Below are positions 1 to 5,355 of a stretch of DNA of 10,299 bases, piece by piece. The stretch's first letter is position 1. Each line of letters starts with the position of its first letter. The notes below the pieces were generated by a model, which saw only the letters and a program-made list of their open reading frames with translations, made no database searches and was not told the DNA's origin. Origin of the DNA: an uncultured Lachnospiraceae bacterium. GTDB taxonomy: Bacteria > Bacillota > Clostridia > Lachnospirales > Lachnospiraceae. Both the position numbers and the translations under genes were made by a program. The stretch spans positions 1 through 10,299 of the forward strand of contig CAJTOL010000046.1 in the NCBI GenBank assembly GCA_910577645.1, read 5' to 3'.

Positions 1-318
1 TTAACAGATAGCGCAAAGTTCTATCTGCGCCGGTACTTGCAAACAAGGTCGAGGGAAGATAATCTGCAAAGCAGGCCATTATTTGTAACTTCAGACAGCC
101 CCCATGAGCGTTTGAGTGTACCAGGGATTCAGTATATGCTGCGTAACTTGGGGAACAGAACAGGAGTAAAAGGGGTGCATCCACACCGATTCAGGCGGAC
201 GATAGCAACTGACCTTCTGGGGAGAGGGATGCCAATTGAGCAGGTAAAAGAATTCCTAGGCCATGAAAAACTGGACACGACAATGATATACTGTACAGTA
301 AAAACAGAGAGTGTCTAG
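1..318 (+). CDS. Tyrosine recombinase/integrase, C-terminal part (5' end outside window)
   Basis: The frame is open from the first base, so the gene starts upstream of the window. The visible 105 residues are the catalytic domain of a phage-integrase family (XerC/D-like) recombinase, which cuts and rejoins DNA through a covalent 3'-phosphotyrosine. The HxxR motif is H184-186 and R193-195 (in HPHRFRR), followed by the LGH box (His codon 262-264) and the nucleophile Tyr at 289-291 (TTMIYC). The frame ends at TAG 316-318, but the same frame continues as ASHKKYA to TAA 340-342. That matches the usual tail of this family (for example ...V-K-x-x-H-R-K-Y), so the TAG probably replaced a CAG or similar sense codon. 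TAG is an ordinary stop elsewhere in the window (end of the LysM gene). The catalytic residues seen are intact; the lost segment is the C-terminal tail, which in Xer proteins contacts the neighbouring protomer. The target site is unknown. Confidence 0.85.
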   Translation, partial: LTDSAKFYLRRYLQTRSREDNLQSRPLFVTSDSPHERLSVPGIQYMLRNLGNRTGVKGVHPHRFRRTIATDLLGRGMPIEQVKEFLGHEKLDTTMIYCTVKTESV

Positions 319-374
319 GCATCCCATAAAAAGTATGCATAAATAGTCAGAAAAGGAAGGATTTTAAGCGGGCT

Positions 375-390
375 ATAAAGGTCGCTTTAT
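375..390. repeat. Small inverted repeat ATAAAG-4-CTTTAT
   Basis: Six-base arms, 375-380 and 385-390, flank a GTCG spacer. It lies 9 bp before a longer perfect palindrome that carries the same CTTTATAAAG core, so the two could form a double binding site. It could equally be incidental in AT-rich DNA. Confidence 0.3.
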
Positions 391-398
391 TAAGTTTA

Positions 399-418
399 CC
401 TTACTTTATAAAGTAAGG
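399..418. repeat. 20-bp perfect palindrome behind the recombinase
   Basis: CCTTACTTTATAAAGTAAGG reads the same on both strands with no spacer. It is not followed by a T-run, so it does not look like a terminator. A spacerless palindrome next to a site-specific recombinase suggests a dimeric protein binding site, such as an operator or a recombinase core site. It also lies inside an open frame (from 368) that reads directly into the fibre-like fragment starting at 464. Function not determined. Confidence 0.5.
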
Positions 419-463
419 GGAGGAGATGGGATTTTAGGAGGCAATGCAAGCACTGAGTTAAAT

Positions 464-808
464 ATGGATTTGGTAGGGGTTAATGCTAATCTTAACGCAT
501 TAGGAGTTGTGACTCCTGAATCCGGAACAGGAATTCATAACACATATTATATTCAGAGAGGTTCAACTGCTTTCCGAAAAATTAACGGAATTTGCTTTCT
601 TTACTTTGATATAACAATAATATCTACAAACACAGAGGATACAATATTAATAACAAATCTGCCTTGGTGTTCTATGTCTGTGTATCATTATGCGGTAAAT
701 GCCGATACCGACTCTCGTATTATTTTTTACACTTATGGAAGCGAGCTAAGGTGTGGTGCTGGGGAAGCTGGACGGTATTTTGGATATATTGTGTACCCTG
801 CTATTTAA
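464..808 (+). CDS. Tail-fibre-like C-terminal (knob) fragment, probably 5'-truncated
   Basis: This is a 114-residue beta-rich protein with alternating hydrophobic strands (GICFLYFDITIIS, DTILITNLP, RIIFYTYGSEL) ending in GYIVYPAI. The pattern is like the C-terminal knob of phage tail fibres and other phage structural proteins: a 'signal is measured, strand, LP-turn, strand' layout and an aromatic end. I recognise the fold style, not a specific family. No ribosome binding site stands before ATG 464. The nearest AGGAGG (436-441) is over 20 bases away, and the frame is open upstream to 368, reading GDGILGGNASTELN into the ATG. This suggests the 3' end of a longer fibre gene cut off by recombination, not a complete gene. 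If so, it is a relic of a distal tail module, which normally lies downstream of the sheath, tape measure and baseplate genes, yet here lies upstream of them. Confidence 0.5.
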   Translation: MDLVGVNANLNALGVVTPESGTGIHNTYYIQRGSTAFRKINGICFLYFDITIISTNTEDTILITNLPWCSMSVYHYAVNADTDSRIIFYTYGSELRCGAGEAGRYFGYIVYPAI

Positions 809-823
809 TTATGATTTGGAGGT

Positions 824-871
824 ATGGAAAGTACAGGCTCCCAGAAGCGGTACCAGCAGTTTAAATTCTAA
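824..871 (+). pseudogene. Aborted 15-residue ORF with a good ribosome binding site
   Basis: TTTGGAGGT stands directly before ATG 824, and the frame gives MESTGSQKRYQQFKF and then TAA at 869-871. Position right after the fibre-like fragment and a strong Shine-Dalgarno suggest the start of the next phage gene (where small tail or holin genes usually sit), now cut short. It is too short to assign; it could also be a real small peptide. Confidence 0.25.
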
Positions 872-904
872 TACTCGCCAGGGATATAAGAAGAGACAAA
901 AAAC

Positions 905-932
905 TTGAATCTTTTACAGAATATGCTATAAT
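905..932 (+). promoter_or_regulatory. Promoter with extended -10 for a small transcript
   Basis: The -35 is TTGAAT (905-910), then a 16-bp spacer, then TGC-TATAAT with the hexamer at 927-932, which is a perfect extended -10. This is the best sigma-A promoter in the window. Transcription should start near 939 and run into a terminator about 85 bases later with no convincing reading frame between. Confidence 0.65.
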
Positions 933-938
933 ATAAGC

Positions 939-1030
939 TTGAGGAAAACAGCCGCCCACAAAGTGGTTGACCTCCGTAAGCAGTTATAAACCTACCCCGG
1001 CCGCCAAGCACAAGGCAGGTTTATTTATTT
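939..1030 (+). ncRNA. Candidate small RNA of about 90 nt (type I antitoxin-like layout)
   Basis: A strong promoter is followed by about 85 bases ending in a terminator hairpin, with no ORF of note between. The RNA holds a small hairpin CCAC-AAA-GTGG (956-966) followed by GTTGACCTCC, and then the terminator. Size and layout are those of antisense RNAs of Firmicute type I toxin-antitoxin loci (Fst/holin-like toxin type). The G/C-rich segment is reminiscent of sequences near such genes, but this is from memory and not verified. I looked for a convergent small hydrophobic toxin on both strands from about 870 to 1140 and found none, so it would be an orphan antitoxin or a different sRNA. Confidence 0.4.
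986..1030 (+). terminator. Rho-independent terminator
   Basis: ATAAACCT (986-993) pairs with AGGTTTAT (1017-1024). A possible inner GCC/GGC stem lies at 1003-1005 and 1014-1016, and the hairpin runs into TTTATTTT. The A-rich 5' side could also let it act in the reverse direction. Confidence 0.6.
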
Positions 1031-1098
1031 TCAAGAGAATTTTATACAAAGGTTTAGGCAAAAGACAGTTTAAAGGAGAAAGGAATCGTTTTATCTAT

Positions 1099-1113
1099 CC
1101 TTATATAATAAGG
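1099..1113. promoter_or_regulatory. Palindrome over the -10 of the reductase gene
   Basis: CCTTAT-ATA-ATAAGG contains TATAAT at 1104-1109, a good -10 hexamer 33 bases upstream of the reductase start. No convincing -35 is visible 16-18 bp upstream. An inverted repeat lying exactly over the -10 is where a dimeric repressor or activator would bind. Its arms (CCTTA...TAAGG) resemble those of the palindrome at 399-418. Confidence 0.4.
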
Positions 1114-1141
1114 GTGACAAATCGGTAGTTGGAGGAATAAA

Positions 1142-1822
1142 ATGGACAGACCTATTACAACATTGTTTATGCTAATGTCTGTTGATGGCAAAATCAGCAC
1201 TGGCGCATCAGATAATTTAGACGTGGATAAAGACTTTCCTAAAATTGCAGGAGTTAAAGAAGGATTACACCAATATTATGAAATAGAACAGACGACAGAT
1301 TTATGGTCACTTAATTCCGGAAGAGTGCAGGCCAAAATCGGTATTAACACGGCAGACATGCCAAATAAAACGCCTGTCTCCTTTGTTTTAATTGACAATA
1401 AGCATTTAAAGGAACATGGTATACGTTATTTTTGTGCTTTATCAAAACAATTTGTGTTGGTTACATCCAACGAAAAACATCCGGCATTTGAAATGGAAGA
1501 AGATAATCTCCATATCATATATCAAAATGAACTGTCACTGAAGGATGCGCTTACAAAACTTAAATCAGAATATAATTGTGAGAGAATAACGATACAAACG
1601 GGCGGTACGTTAAACGAACTGTTTCTTCGCGAAAAGCTGATAGATTATATTGATATTGTTGTAGCGCCTGTATTAATTGGCGGTAAAGATACATCCACTT
1701 TAATTGATGGAAAATCCTTATTGTCAGAAAGCGAACTATCAAAATTAGGGGTGTTGAAATTGCAAGAATGTGTGGTTTTGGAGAACTCATATCTTAGATT
1801 ACGCTATGAAGTAATTCACTGA
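1142..1822 (+). CDS. Stand-alone RibD C-terminal/dihydrofolate reductase-fold protein
   Basis: This 226-residue protein matches the RibD_C/DHFR-like reductase family, NAD(P)H-dependent enzymes whose best-known member reduces the ribosylamino-pyrimidine in riboflavin synthesis. Visible marks are SVDGKIS (residues 13-19) near the N-terminus, the nucleotide-binding TGGTLN (153-158) where family members have a G-G-x-L-N loop, and VAPVLIGGKD (174-183) in the C-terminal strand/turn region. The deaminase domain of bifunctional RibD is absent and no other rib genes are nearby, so a riboflavin role is not supported. A resistance or scavenging role is possible but unproven. The start follows GGAGGA at 1131-1136 with proper spacing. 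A hand-counted 60-bp sample is about 35% G+C, below the roughly 50% in the tail genes, suggesting separate acquisition. It probably has its own promoter (TATAAT at 1104). Confidence 0.8.
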   Translation: MDRPITTLFMLMSVDGKISTGASDNLDVDKDFPKIAGVKEGLHQYYEIEQTTDLWSLNSGRVQAKIGINTADMPNKTPVSFVLIDNKHLKEHGIRYFCALSKQFVLVTSNEKHPAFEMEEDNLHIIYQNELSLKDALTKLKSEYNCERITIQTGGTLNELFLREKLIDYIDIVVAPVLIGGKDTSTLIDGKSLLSESELSKLGVLKLQECVVLENSYLRLRYEVIH

Positions 1823-1888
1823 CAGCTTCTTGCTGCAATAAAAATCTCCGCTGATGTAAATTTTTCGTTTGTTTCGGAAATTTCGTTG

Positions 1889-1899
1889 TATAATATAAT
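1889..1899 (+). promoter_or_regulatory. Overlapping double -10 (TATAATATAAT) ahead of the tail operon
   Basis: Two TATAAT hexamers overlap at 1889-1894 and 1894-1899. The -35 region is poor (TTTCGG at 1872-1877 would be 16 bp from the second hexamer), so it may need an activator. It lies 15 bp before the first hairpin of the structured stretch and about 200 bp before the first tail gene. It is the only promoter candidate I see for that operon. Confidence 0.35.
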
Positions 1900-1913
1900 T
1901 GAATCCAAAGGCA

Positions 1914-2023
1914 ACCAGCACAGAGGATTTCCTCCTGGTATAATGATGAACCGGTACGCGACGCAGGGCATTTCCTGCCATATCGTCGGAAGGTATCCTG
2001 AAAATGCTCCGCATTTACCTTCC
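1914..2023 (+). ncRNA. Candidate structured RNA leader: three adjacent bulged hairpins
   Basis: Hairpin 1: ACCAG (1914-1918) with CTGGT (1935-1939) and, inside a CACA bulge, GAGG (1923-1926) with CCTC (1931-1934), loop ATTT. Hairpin 2: CGAC (1959-1962) with GTCG (1985-1988) and GCAGG (1963-1967) with CCTGC (1974-1978), loop GCATTT, plus a 3' bulge. Hairpin 3: GGAAGGTA (1988-1995) with TACCTTCC (2016-2023) and inner AATGC (2003-2007) with GCATT (2011-2015). The loop of hairpin 2 (GCATTT, 1968-1973) can also pair with AAATGC (2002-2007) in hairpin 3, giving an alternative fold. No gene is supported here on either strand and no T-run follows, so a cis-acting leader for the tail operon is likelier than a free sRNA. 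It matches no riboswitch class I know. Orientation is inferred from the upstream -10. Confidence 0.4.
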
Positions 2024-2086
2024 TATAGATTCGTTGACTAGTCCGGTATTCATGTAGGAGGCAATATCATAATATTTATTTGTAAA

Positions 2087-2104
2087 GGGAGGTGTATATC
2101 AATA
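2087..2104 (+). promoter_or_regulatory. Ribosome binding site placed for an ATA start
   Basis: GGGAGGTG (2087-2094) is the strongest Shine-Dalgarno upstream of the first tail gene. It lies 7 bases from ATA 2102-2104, which is in frame with that gene and reads on as ELLKTEDRTVFDTS. The GTG at 2132 has no purine-rich site at normal distance. Confidence 0.5.
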
Positions 2105-2131
2105 GAACTTTTAAAAACAGAAGACAGGACG

Positions 2132-2383
2132 GTGTTTGATACCTCGGCAATCAGCCGGGGATTTTTTATTTATGGAAAACACCGAAGCTGGAAAACAGGC
2201 ATCAATGGACTGGTTTCCCAGGTTTCCGAAACGGAAATCCTGGTACAGTTTTTGCCGGATATTCAAAATGCTGCAAAGCATTACCGGATTCAGGCAGAGG
2301 AGGTGAAGCGGGAGGAGTGGGAGCTTCTGATATCGGAAAATTTACAAGACATTTTTGAGGTGAAACATGATGGAGCTGCATGA
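2132..2383 (+). CDS. Small tail/head-tail joining-type protein, first gene of the tail operon
   Basis: The protein has 83 residues from GTG 2132, or 93 if translation begins at ATA 2102, which I think was the original start. The well-placed GGGAGGTG and the continuous coding look of ELLKTEDRTVFDTS support the longer form; ATA in place of ATG would lower expression strongly. The sequence is basic in the centre (YGKHRSWKTGINGLVSQ) with short beta strands (EILVQFLPD) and a charged C-terminus (EEVKREEWELL). I do not recognise a named family. Position just before a tail-terminator-like gene fits a connector or terminator accessory protein. It overlaps the next gene by 17 bp, so the two are probably translationally coupled. 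Confidence 0.6.
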   Translation: MFDTSAISRGFFIYGKHRSWKTGINGLVSQVSETEILVQFLPDIQNAAKHYRIQAEEVKREEWELLISENLQDIFEVKHDGAA

Positions 2384-3242
2384 ATTAATAAGGAAGCGGC
2401 TGTCAGAAGAAAAAGAGGTGGCCGGGCTAGTGACCAGATTTCACGAAAGCCCGGCTATTTTTACACCAAAAGCCCCGGCGGATGAGGACGAAGGATGGGG
2501 CGGCCTGCCCTGTTATCCAAGAATCACTTTTGGGGTGGATCTGTCAGTCAAGGAAGAGCGAAAATGCCAGGGGAGTATGAGCCTTACGGTGTCTGCAGAA
2601 AATAACGGAACCTTTGACTTTGAAAATGCAGTCAGTCAGATAAAAAAATGTTTATGTTCAGTTCTTTTCACTCCAGAAGGGGGAAGCGCATACTGCCTGG
2701 CCTGGAATTGCAGCGGCGGCTTTACGGCAGGAGAGGCAAACATCGGCAGTCAGGAGATGCAATTGGATATTCTGGAATATCCCTGCCAGCTATCTGTGGA
2801 ACCGGATCCGGTAGATAGCTTAAATACCTGGCTGAAAGGGAATTTCCCCAAAAGCAGGGTTCTGTGGATGGATCAGCCAGGGCAGGAGGAAGTGATAACG
2901 GACGGGACGCCGGTATTTTATGTAAGACTGGAGGAAGAGAAAGAAAACCAGGCTCAGTCTACCTTTGCGGTAACATGGATGACCTGTACCCTGGCAGTTC
3001 ATGTATTATGCGAATCCGCAGAAAACAGAAGCTGCTATACAAGAATAATGGCGAAAAACTTAAGTGTTGAAGAAGAATTTGCCATGCTGGATGGATCGCC
3101 ATTTTTTGTAAAAGAAATTTCTGTGACGCCGGGGGCAGACTATCTGCGAACCGGGCAAGTGCGGATAACCGGACAGTATGGAGTATTAAGACACACGGAA
3201 AGAAAAAAAACAATCCGGGAGATTCAATCAAATTATCAGTAA
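2367..3242 (+). CDS. Tail-terminator-like protein with two similar domains
   Basis: This 291-residue protein looks like two copies of a phage tail-completion/terminator fold. Residues about 1-135 begin with a helix (ELIRKRLSEEKEV), a loop carrying 'FHESPAIFTPKAP' and PCYPRITF, and then alternating strands with a helix that starts ENAVSQIKKCL. Residues about 148-285 repeat the plan: helix NTWLKGNF, VLWMDQP, TPVFYVRLEE, strands to LAVHVLCES, and the late strands PGADYLRTGQVRITGQYGVLR. Family members cap the end of the tail tube and set its length; in tailed phages they also face the head. I infer the family from topology and gene order, not from a specific signature. ATG 2367 is chosen because GAGGTGA (2357-2363) sits just before it; ATG 2370 follows at once. 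Cys content (10) is high for this operon. Confidence 0.55.
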   Translation: MMELHELIRKRLSEEKEVAGLVTRFHESPAIFTPKAPADEDEGWGGLPCYPRITFGVDLSVKEERKCQGSMSLTVSAENNGTFDFENAVSQIKKCLCSVLFTPEGGSAYCLAWNCSGGFTAGEANIGSQEMQLDILEYPCQLSVEPDPVDSLNTWLKGNFPKSRVLWMDQPGQEEVITDGTPVFYVRLEEEKENQAQSTFAVTWMTCTLAVHVLCESAENRSCYTRIMAKNLSVEEEFAMLDGSPFFVKEISVTPGADYLRTGQVRITGQYGVLRHTERKKTIREIQSNYQ

Positions 3243-3263
3243 TAATTCAGACAGGAGGTTAAA

Positions 3264-3455
3264 GTGGAAAAGAAAAAATCCCTCTATACAGTGGAAGAGC
3301 TGGCCGGAGCACATGAAGAAAACTTTCAATGCAGGGCGGACCTGGTAACGGCAGCATTAAAAAAGGCGGGAAAACCGCTGTATACATTGGAAGAAGCGAA
3401 AAAAACAGTAAAAGCTTATGGAAAAACACCAGTAAAACAAAGAAAGGACAGGTAA
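3264..3455 (+). CDS. Small 63-aa conserved-type tail protein of unknown function
   Basis: GTG start with AGGAGG at 3253-3258. The protein is short, charged and helical, with an internal echo: LYTVEELA (residues about 7-14) and LYTLEEAK (about 40-47), each starting a predicted helix separated by a DLVTAALKKAGKP hinge. Proteins of this size with an 'LYT-EEL' start are common just upstream of the sheath gene in Clostridia contractile phages, by my recollection. The role is unknown. It sits 21 bp after the terminator-like gene and 4 bp before the sheath gene, so it is in the same operon. The basic C-terminus (KTPVKQRKDR) could bind nucleic acid or a partner. Confidence 0.6.
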   Translation: MEKKKSLYTVEELAGAHEENFQCRADLVTAALKKAGKPLYTLEEAKKTVKAYGKTPVKQRKDR

Positions 3456-3459
3456 TAAA

Positions 3460-4854
3460 ATGGCAGGAATTTTTACAGACGGAATTGCAGAAATCCGTCC
3501 GGGAACTTATTTTAATGTAAATACCAATGATGGATCAAAGGTTATCGGAGCCAAAGACGGGATTGTAGGAGTGCTGTTTCAGGGAACATTTGGTCCTCTC
3601 AATGAAGTAGTGAAGCTTACCGCAGATCAGGGGGCTTTTCCTATCTTTGGGGATGGAGGAAATGTAGATGCAATTGAATACGCCTTTTTAGGCGGAGCGG
3701 ATACCGTTTTAGCGGTGCGCGTAGGCGCGGAAGGGACAGAGGCAACCGTCCAGTTAGGAGAAATCGTTACGATAAAAGGAAAATATCCCGGATCCAGGGA
3801 GTTTTCCGTCAGTGTAAAAAACAGTCTTACAGATAGTGCCAAAAAGGAAATCAGTTTCTATTCCGGAAGCCGCCGGATGGAGAGCTACGTCATTGCCAAA
3901 AGCACAGACAAGGAAGGGGCGGCTTTGGCGGAAGCCATGAAGAAATCTCCCCGTTTTACGGTGCAGGTAAATACAGACGGACAGTTAGAACCGGTCTCCC
4001 AAAAGGCATTTACCGCCGGAACGGATCCGGCGGCTACGGTGGAGGATTATTCAAAAGGTCTGGAAAAGTTAGAAAATCAGTACATGAATGTACTTTGTGT
4101 GGATACGGAAAACCCGGCGGTACATCTGCTGCTAAAAACGTTTTTAGACAGGGCTTATGACAACGGTCTTTTTACTTGCGGCATTGTGGCAGAGCTTAGC
4201 AGCCAGACATTGGAAGAACGTATTGCCAACGCCCTTACCTATAATGATGAGAAGATGATTTATCTCTTAAATGCTCATGTGGGAATGTTGGAAAAGGAGC
4301 TGGACGGTTATCAGACCGCTGCAATAGCAGCAGGAATGTATGCTTCTTATCCCAGCAATAAAGCCCTTACCCATAAGATTCTGCCAGGAGTATCAGAGCT
4401 GAAGGAGGTTTTAACCCCATCTCAGATGGAGTCTGCGGAGACGAAAGGCTGTATGGTGCTGTCAAACAGCCCGGCTGGAAAATGCTGGATCGATAACGCC
4501 ATTAACACTCTGGCAGAGCTTCCGGAGAACAAGGATAAAGGCTGGACGAAAATACGCCGGACAAAGACCCGGTTTGAGTTAATGTACCGCATGAATACTA
4601 CAGCAGATAACCTTGTGGGGAATGTGGACAACGATAAAAACGGCAGGGAAACCGTCATTGCCAATTTAAACGAAGTGGGGGCGGCTATGATCCGGGAAGG
4701 AAAGCTGGTTTCCTGTACCGTAACGGAACATCCGGGTAAGGCAGCCAACACAGATTATGCATACTTCCTCATCAGTGCAGTGGATAAGGACAGTATGGAG
4801 CATTTGTATTTATACTATAATTTTTGTTACAGCACTAACGGAGGGGAGGAATAA
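3460..4854 (+). CDS. Contractile tail sheath protein (XkdK-like)
   Basis: The 464 residues fit the usual length of PBSX-type sheath proteins. Sheath subunits polymerise around the inner tube and contract to drive it through the target envelope. The N-terminus (DGIAEIRPGTYFNVN) has the start typical of the family, followed by GIVGVLFQGTFGPLNEVVKL and the GGADTVLAVRVG strand found in XkdK-like sheaths. The middle holds an inserted beta domain (about 95-180). The C-terminal domain begins near AVHLLLKTFLDRAYDNG and includes the PSNKALTHKILPGV stretch and the helix-rich end RMNTTADNLVGNVDNDKNGRE. The last strands (YAYFLISAV, LYLYYNF) are the kind that link neighbouring subunits. The ribosome site is weak (GGACAGG), but translation probably follows from the gene 4 bp upstream. 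No frameshift or internal stop. Confidence 0.92.
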   Translation: MAGIFTDGIAEIRPGTYFNVNTNDGSKVIGAKDGIVGVLFQGTFGPLNEVVKLTADQGAFPIFGDGGNVDAIEYAFLGGADTVLAVRVGAEGTEATVQLGEIVTIKGKYPGSREFSVSVKNSLTDSAKKEISFYSGSRRMESYVIAKSTDKEGAALAEAMKKSPRFTVQVNTDGQLEPVSQKAFTAGTDPAATVEDYSKGLEKLENQYMNVLCVDTENPAVHLLLKTFLDRAYDNGLFTCGIVAELSSQTLEERIANALTYNDEKMIYLLNAHVGMLEKELDGYQTAAIAAGMYASYPSNKALTHKILPGVSELKEVLTPSQMESAETKGCMVLSNSPAGKCWIDNAINTLAELPENKDKGWTKIRRTKTRFELMYRMNTTADNLVGNVDNDKNGRETVIANLNEVGAAMIREGKLVSCTVTEHPGKAANTDYAYFLISAVDKDSMEHLYLYYNFCYSTNGGEE

Positions 4855-4857
4855 TTT

Positions 4858-5325
4858 ATGGCAAAGTTAAATACAAGGGCCGGAGCAGATGCCCGGCATA
4901 TGAGAACAGGAAAAGACGGAGCATTTTACAGCAGTGATGGGGTGCTGTTGGCGACAATTGAAAGCTTTCAGTCCCAGGCAGCCTTTAACAATGCAAAATA
5001 CTCTGTTCTGGGGGACGCTCAGGAACATGAGGGGCTGAATACCTTCGGAATCACCCTTACCGCCAGTCAGGTAGTGATTGAGGATGATCAGTTTATTGAG
5101 GATTTATTTGACTTTATGAATCAGCAGATCATGCCGGAATGGAGCTTCCAGGGCGTGCTTCAGGGAAGAAACGGATCCCAGGAGAGGGTAGTTTACCGGG
5201 AGGTAATCCCGTCCGGAACAATTGATTTACAGAATATCGGGGTAGGGGATGCGATTAAGCGATCCTGGAGCTTCTTTGTAAATCAGGTTCCGGAGCTGCA
5301 GAGCAGGCTTACGGTAGAGCGATAA
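4858..5325 (+). CDS. Tail tube protein (XkdM-like)
   Basis: The 155 residues match the size of PBSX XkdM-type tube proteins, which stack as hexameric rings on the tape measure inside the sheath. Family-like features are the start ...RAGADARHMRTGKDGAFYSSDGVLLATIESFQ, the helix-turn SVLGDAQEHEGLNTFGITLT, and the end strands YREVIPSGTIDLQNIGVGD, with a C-terminal WSFFVNQVPELQSRL. The start follows GGGGAGGA, which overlaps the end of the sheath gene; only 3 bp separate the two genes, as expected for proteins made together in large amounts. Confidence 0.9.
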   Translation: MAKLNTRAGADARHMRTGKDGAFYSSDGVLLATIESFQSQAAFNNAKYSVLGDAQEHEGLNTFGITLTASQVVIEDDQFIEDLFDFMNQQIMPEWSFQGVLQGRNGSQERVVYREVIPSGTIDLQNIGVGDAIKRSWSFFVNQVPELQSRLTVER

Positions 5326-5355
5326 ACGCAAATTTTAGATAGGAGGACAAACAAA

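Larger units (their letters stand above)
319..463 (+). other. Gap between recombinase stop and fibre fragment
   Basis: It holds the amber-separated recombinase tail (319-342), a TAA at 365-367, and the two inverted repeats. From 368 the frame of the fibre fragment is already open (AGYKGRFIKF...). TAGGAGG at 434-440 looks like a ribosome site but leads only to a five-codon ORF from ATG 444, so it is probably coding sequence of the former longer fibre gene. Confidence 0.4.

Noticed and set aside
664..864. 66-codon plus-strand ORF overlapping the fibre fragment.
   Set aside because: It lies in another frame of the fibre fragment, has many Cys/Trp/Tyr in a shadow-like pattern, and has no ribosome site.
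939..989. TTG-started 16-codon ORF inside the small transcript (MRKTAAHKVVDLRKQL).
   Set aside because: No ribosome binding site, and not hydrophobic as a type I toxin would be.
1823..1839. CAGC-TTCTT-GCTG hairpin after the reductase stop, as a terminator.
   Set aside because: The stem is only four base pairs and the A-rich tail is on the wrong strand for plus-strand termination.
1799..2014. 71-codon minus-strand ORF over the hairpin region.
   Set aside because: It runs into the 3' end of the reductase gene, has no ribosome site, and its composition does not look like a protein; the hairpins explain the region better.
435..2065. TAGGAGGCAAT repeated near 434-444 and 2054-2064.
   Set aside because: It is mostly a Shine-Dalgarno-like motif with no longer similarity around it, so chance is enough to explain it.
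4422..4751. 109-codon minus-strand ORF inside the sheath gene.
   Set aside because: It is the reverse shadow of a well-supported gene, without a start signal.
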